In this document: positions 4,737-5,257 of the stretch, in pieces | Layout of the letters: every line of letters begins with the position of its first letter | Numbering within the stretch: the stretch's first letter is position 1 | Assembly (NCBI GenBank): GCA_007121995.1 | Contig: SKJK01000021.1 | Location: 1-5,257, forward strand | Length of the DNA: 5,257 nucleotides | DNA from: Desulfobulbaceae bacterium | Lineage (GTDB): Bacteria > Desulfobacterota > Desulfobulbia > Desulfobulbales > Desulfobulbaceae | Reading direction: 5' to 3' | The notes under the pieces: generated by a model | The model's database searches: none | The model's input: the letters and a program-made list of their open reading frames with translations, nothing else | What the model was told of the DNA's origin: nothing | Made by a program: the position numbers and the translations under genes

Positions 4737-5257
4737 ATGGCGGTGAGTAAAAAAGAGCCTACTGGGAAAATGCCTGTTGATCAGCCTGCATCTGCCGCGT
4801 TTCAGCTCAAGTATGTGGGCCGCGATGCAGCGGCAGGCGTGATCACTGGAACGATGGCCATTCCACTTTCTGTAGGGATTGCCATGATGTCTGCTTATCC
4901 CATCAAGGTTGGGCTGGCAACAGTGGTGTTTGCCAGCCTGACTGGTTGGATTTTTTCCTGGTTCAGGCCGGGTAACTACATCGGCTGCCCGGGTATCGCA
5001 GCCGGTCTGGCCCCTGTACTTGCCCTGGGGGTCAGTGCTTTCGGAGTACAGAATATGGCCTTCTGTATTTTTCTGACCGCAGTTATGCAGGCTGTTATCT
5101 GGAAATATAACTGGCAGAGGTATCTGCTTGTCGCGGTACCCGTCTTTCTGATCGAAGGGCTCCTGGCCGGAGTGGGGTTGAAAATATTCATGAAATTCCT
5201 CACGTTTACCTATGAACTTCCCGCTGATCTGGAAACAACCAATACCTTTTGGAGTCT
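4737..5257 (+). CDS. SulP/SLC26-family anion transporter, N-terminal part
   Basis: This open frame runs from ATG 4737 to the right edge without a stop (173 residues visible; family members usually exceed 450). It would encode an inner-membrane carrier for sulfate, bicarbonate or a related anion. A charged N-terminus of about 28 residues precedes RDAAAGVITGTMAIPLSVGIA (29-49), which matches the SulP first-helix pattern (D-x-x-AG-x-T-x-x-x-x-x-P), with P43 at the conserved proline. YPIKVGLATVVFASLTGWIFSW (54-75) follows the family's GLPPxxGLYxAxxxxxxxxxFG region, and GLLAGVGLKIF (141-151) matches a later helix. The usual (S)GPxA stretch is replaced by GCPGIAAGLAP (83-93), so it is a divergent member. 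A C-terminal STAS domain, if present, lies outside the window. AGGA at 4723-4726 supports the start; ATG 4729 is out of frame. It follows its own control region, so it is probably not co-transcribed with the OFA carrier. Confidence 0.8.
   Translation, partial: MAVSKKEPTGKMPVDQPASAAFQLKYVGRDAAAGVITGTMAIPLSVGIAMMSAYPIKVGLATVVFASLTGWIFSWFRPGNYIGCPGIAAGLAPVLALGVSAFGVQNMAFCIFLTAVMQAVIWKYNWQRYLLVAVPVFLIEGLLAGVGLKIFMKFLTFTYELPADLETTNTFWS

Noticed and set aside
4976..5203. 75-residue minus-strand frame at the right side
   Set aside because: Antisense to the SulP coding region; no ribosome site and no family resemblance.

Overview
The window looks like ordinary chromosomal DNA from a bacterium. The protein types suggest an anaerobic, Desulfobacterota-like organism (Geobacter, Desulfuromonas or Desulfobulbaceae style): a PflX-like radical SAM protein, a small flavin-type PNPOx-fold protein, an OFA-family MFS carrier, a SulP carrier and a possible sigma-54 promoter. 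This assignment rests on family resemblance only. I see no rRNA, tRNA, CRISPR array, insertion sequence or prophage gene.

Left part (1-1838), all minus strand. Only the first eight codons of a gene are inside the window at the left edge (ATG at 26-24). It has a good Shine-Dalgarno and a plausible sigma-70 promoter about 120 bases upstream. Next come a COG1313/PflX-like radical SAM protein (1259-321) and a small, helical, unrecognised 125-residue protein (1838-1461). The last two lie in tandem, but about 200 bases with two hairpins and a perfect TATAAT box separate them, so they need not form one operon.

Middle (1839-2922). A 339-base divergent intergenic region carries a perfect 8-bp inverted repeat. 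It is followed on the plus strand by a PNPOx-like flavin-binding protein (2178-2573). The next 349 bases contain the best promoter in the window (TTGACA, 17-bp spacer, TATAGT), embedded in three TTGACAG repeats, and a leader of about 135 bases.

Right part (2923-5257), plus strand. A 418-residue, 12-helix MFS carrier of the oxalate/formate antiporter (OFA) family is closed by a textbook intrinsic terminator. A 490-base region after the terminator holds a long stem-loop, a sigma-54-like -24/-12 element, a 13-bp palindrome and an extended -10 element. The window then runs into the first 173 residues of a SulP-family anion carrier that continues past the edge.

Functionally, the right half handles small anions and carboxylates (OFA and SulP carriers), each with its own promoter region. 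The left half holds redox or maturation-type proteins of unknown substrate. I found no clearly new multi-gene system. The points most worth a second look are the OFA carrier that lacks the lysine of the OxlT substrate site, the layered control region before the SulP gene, and the orphan helical protein.
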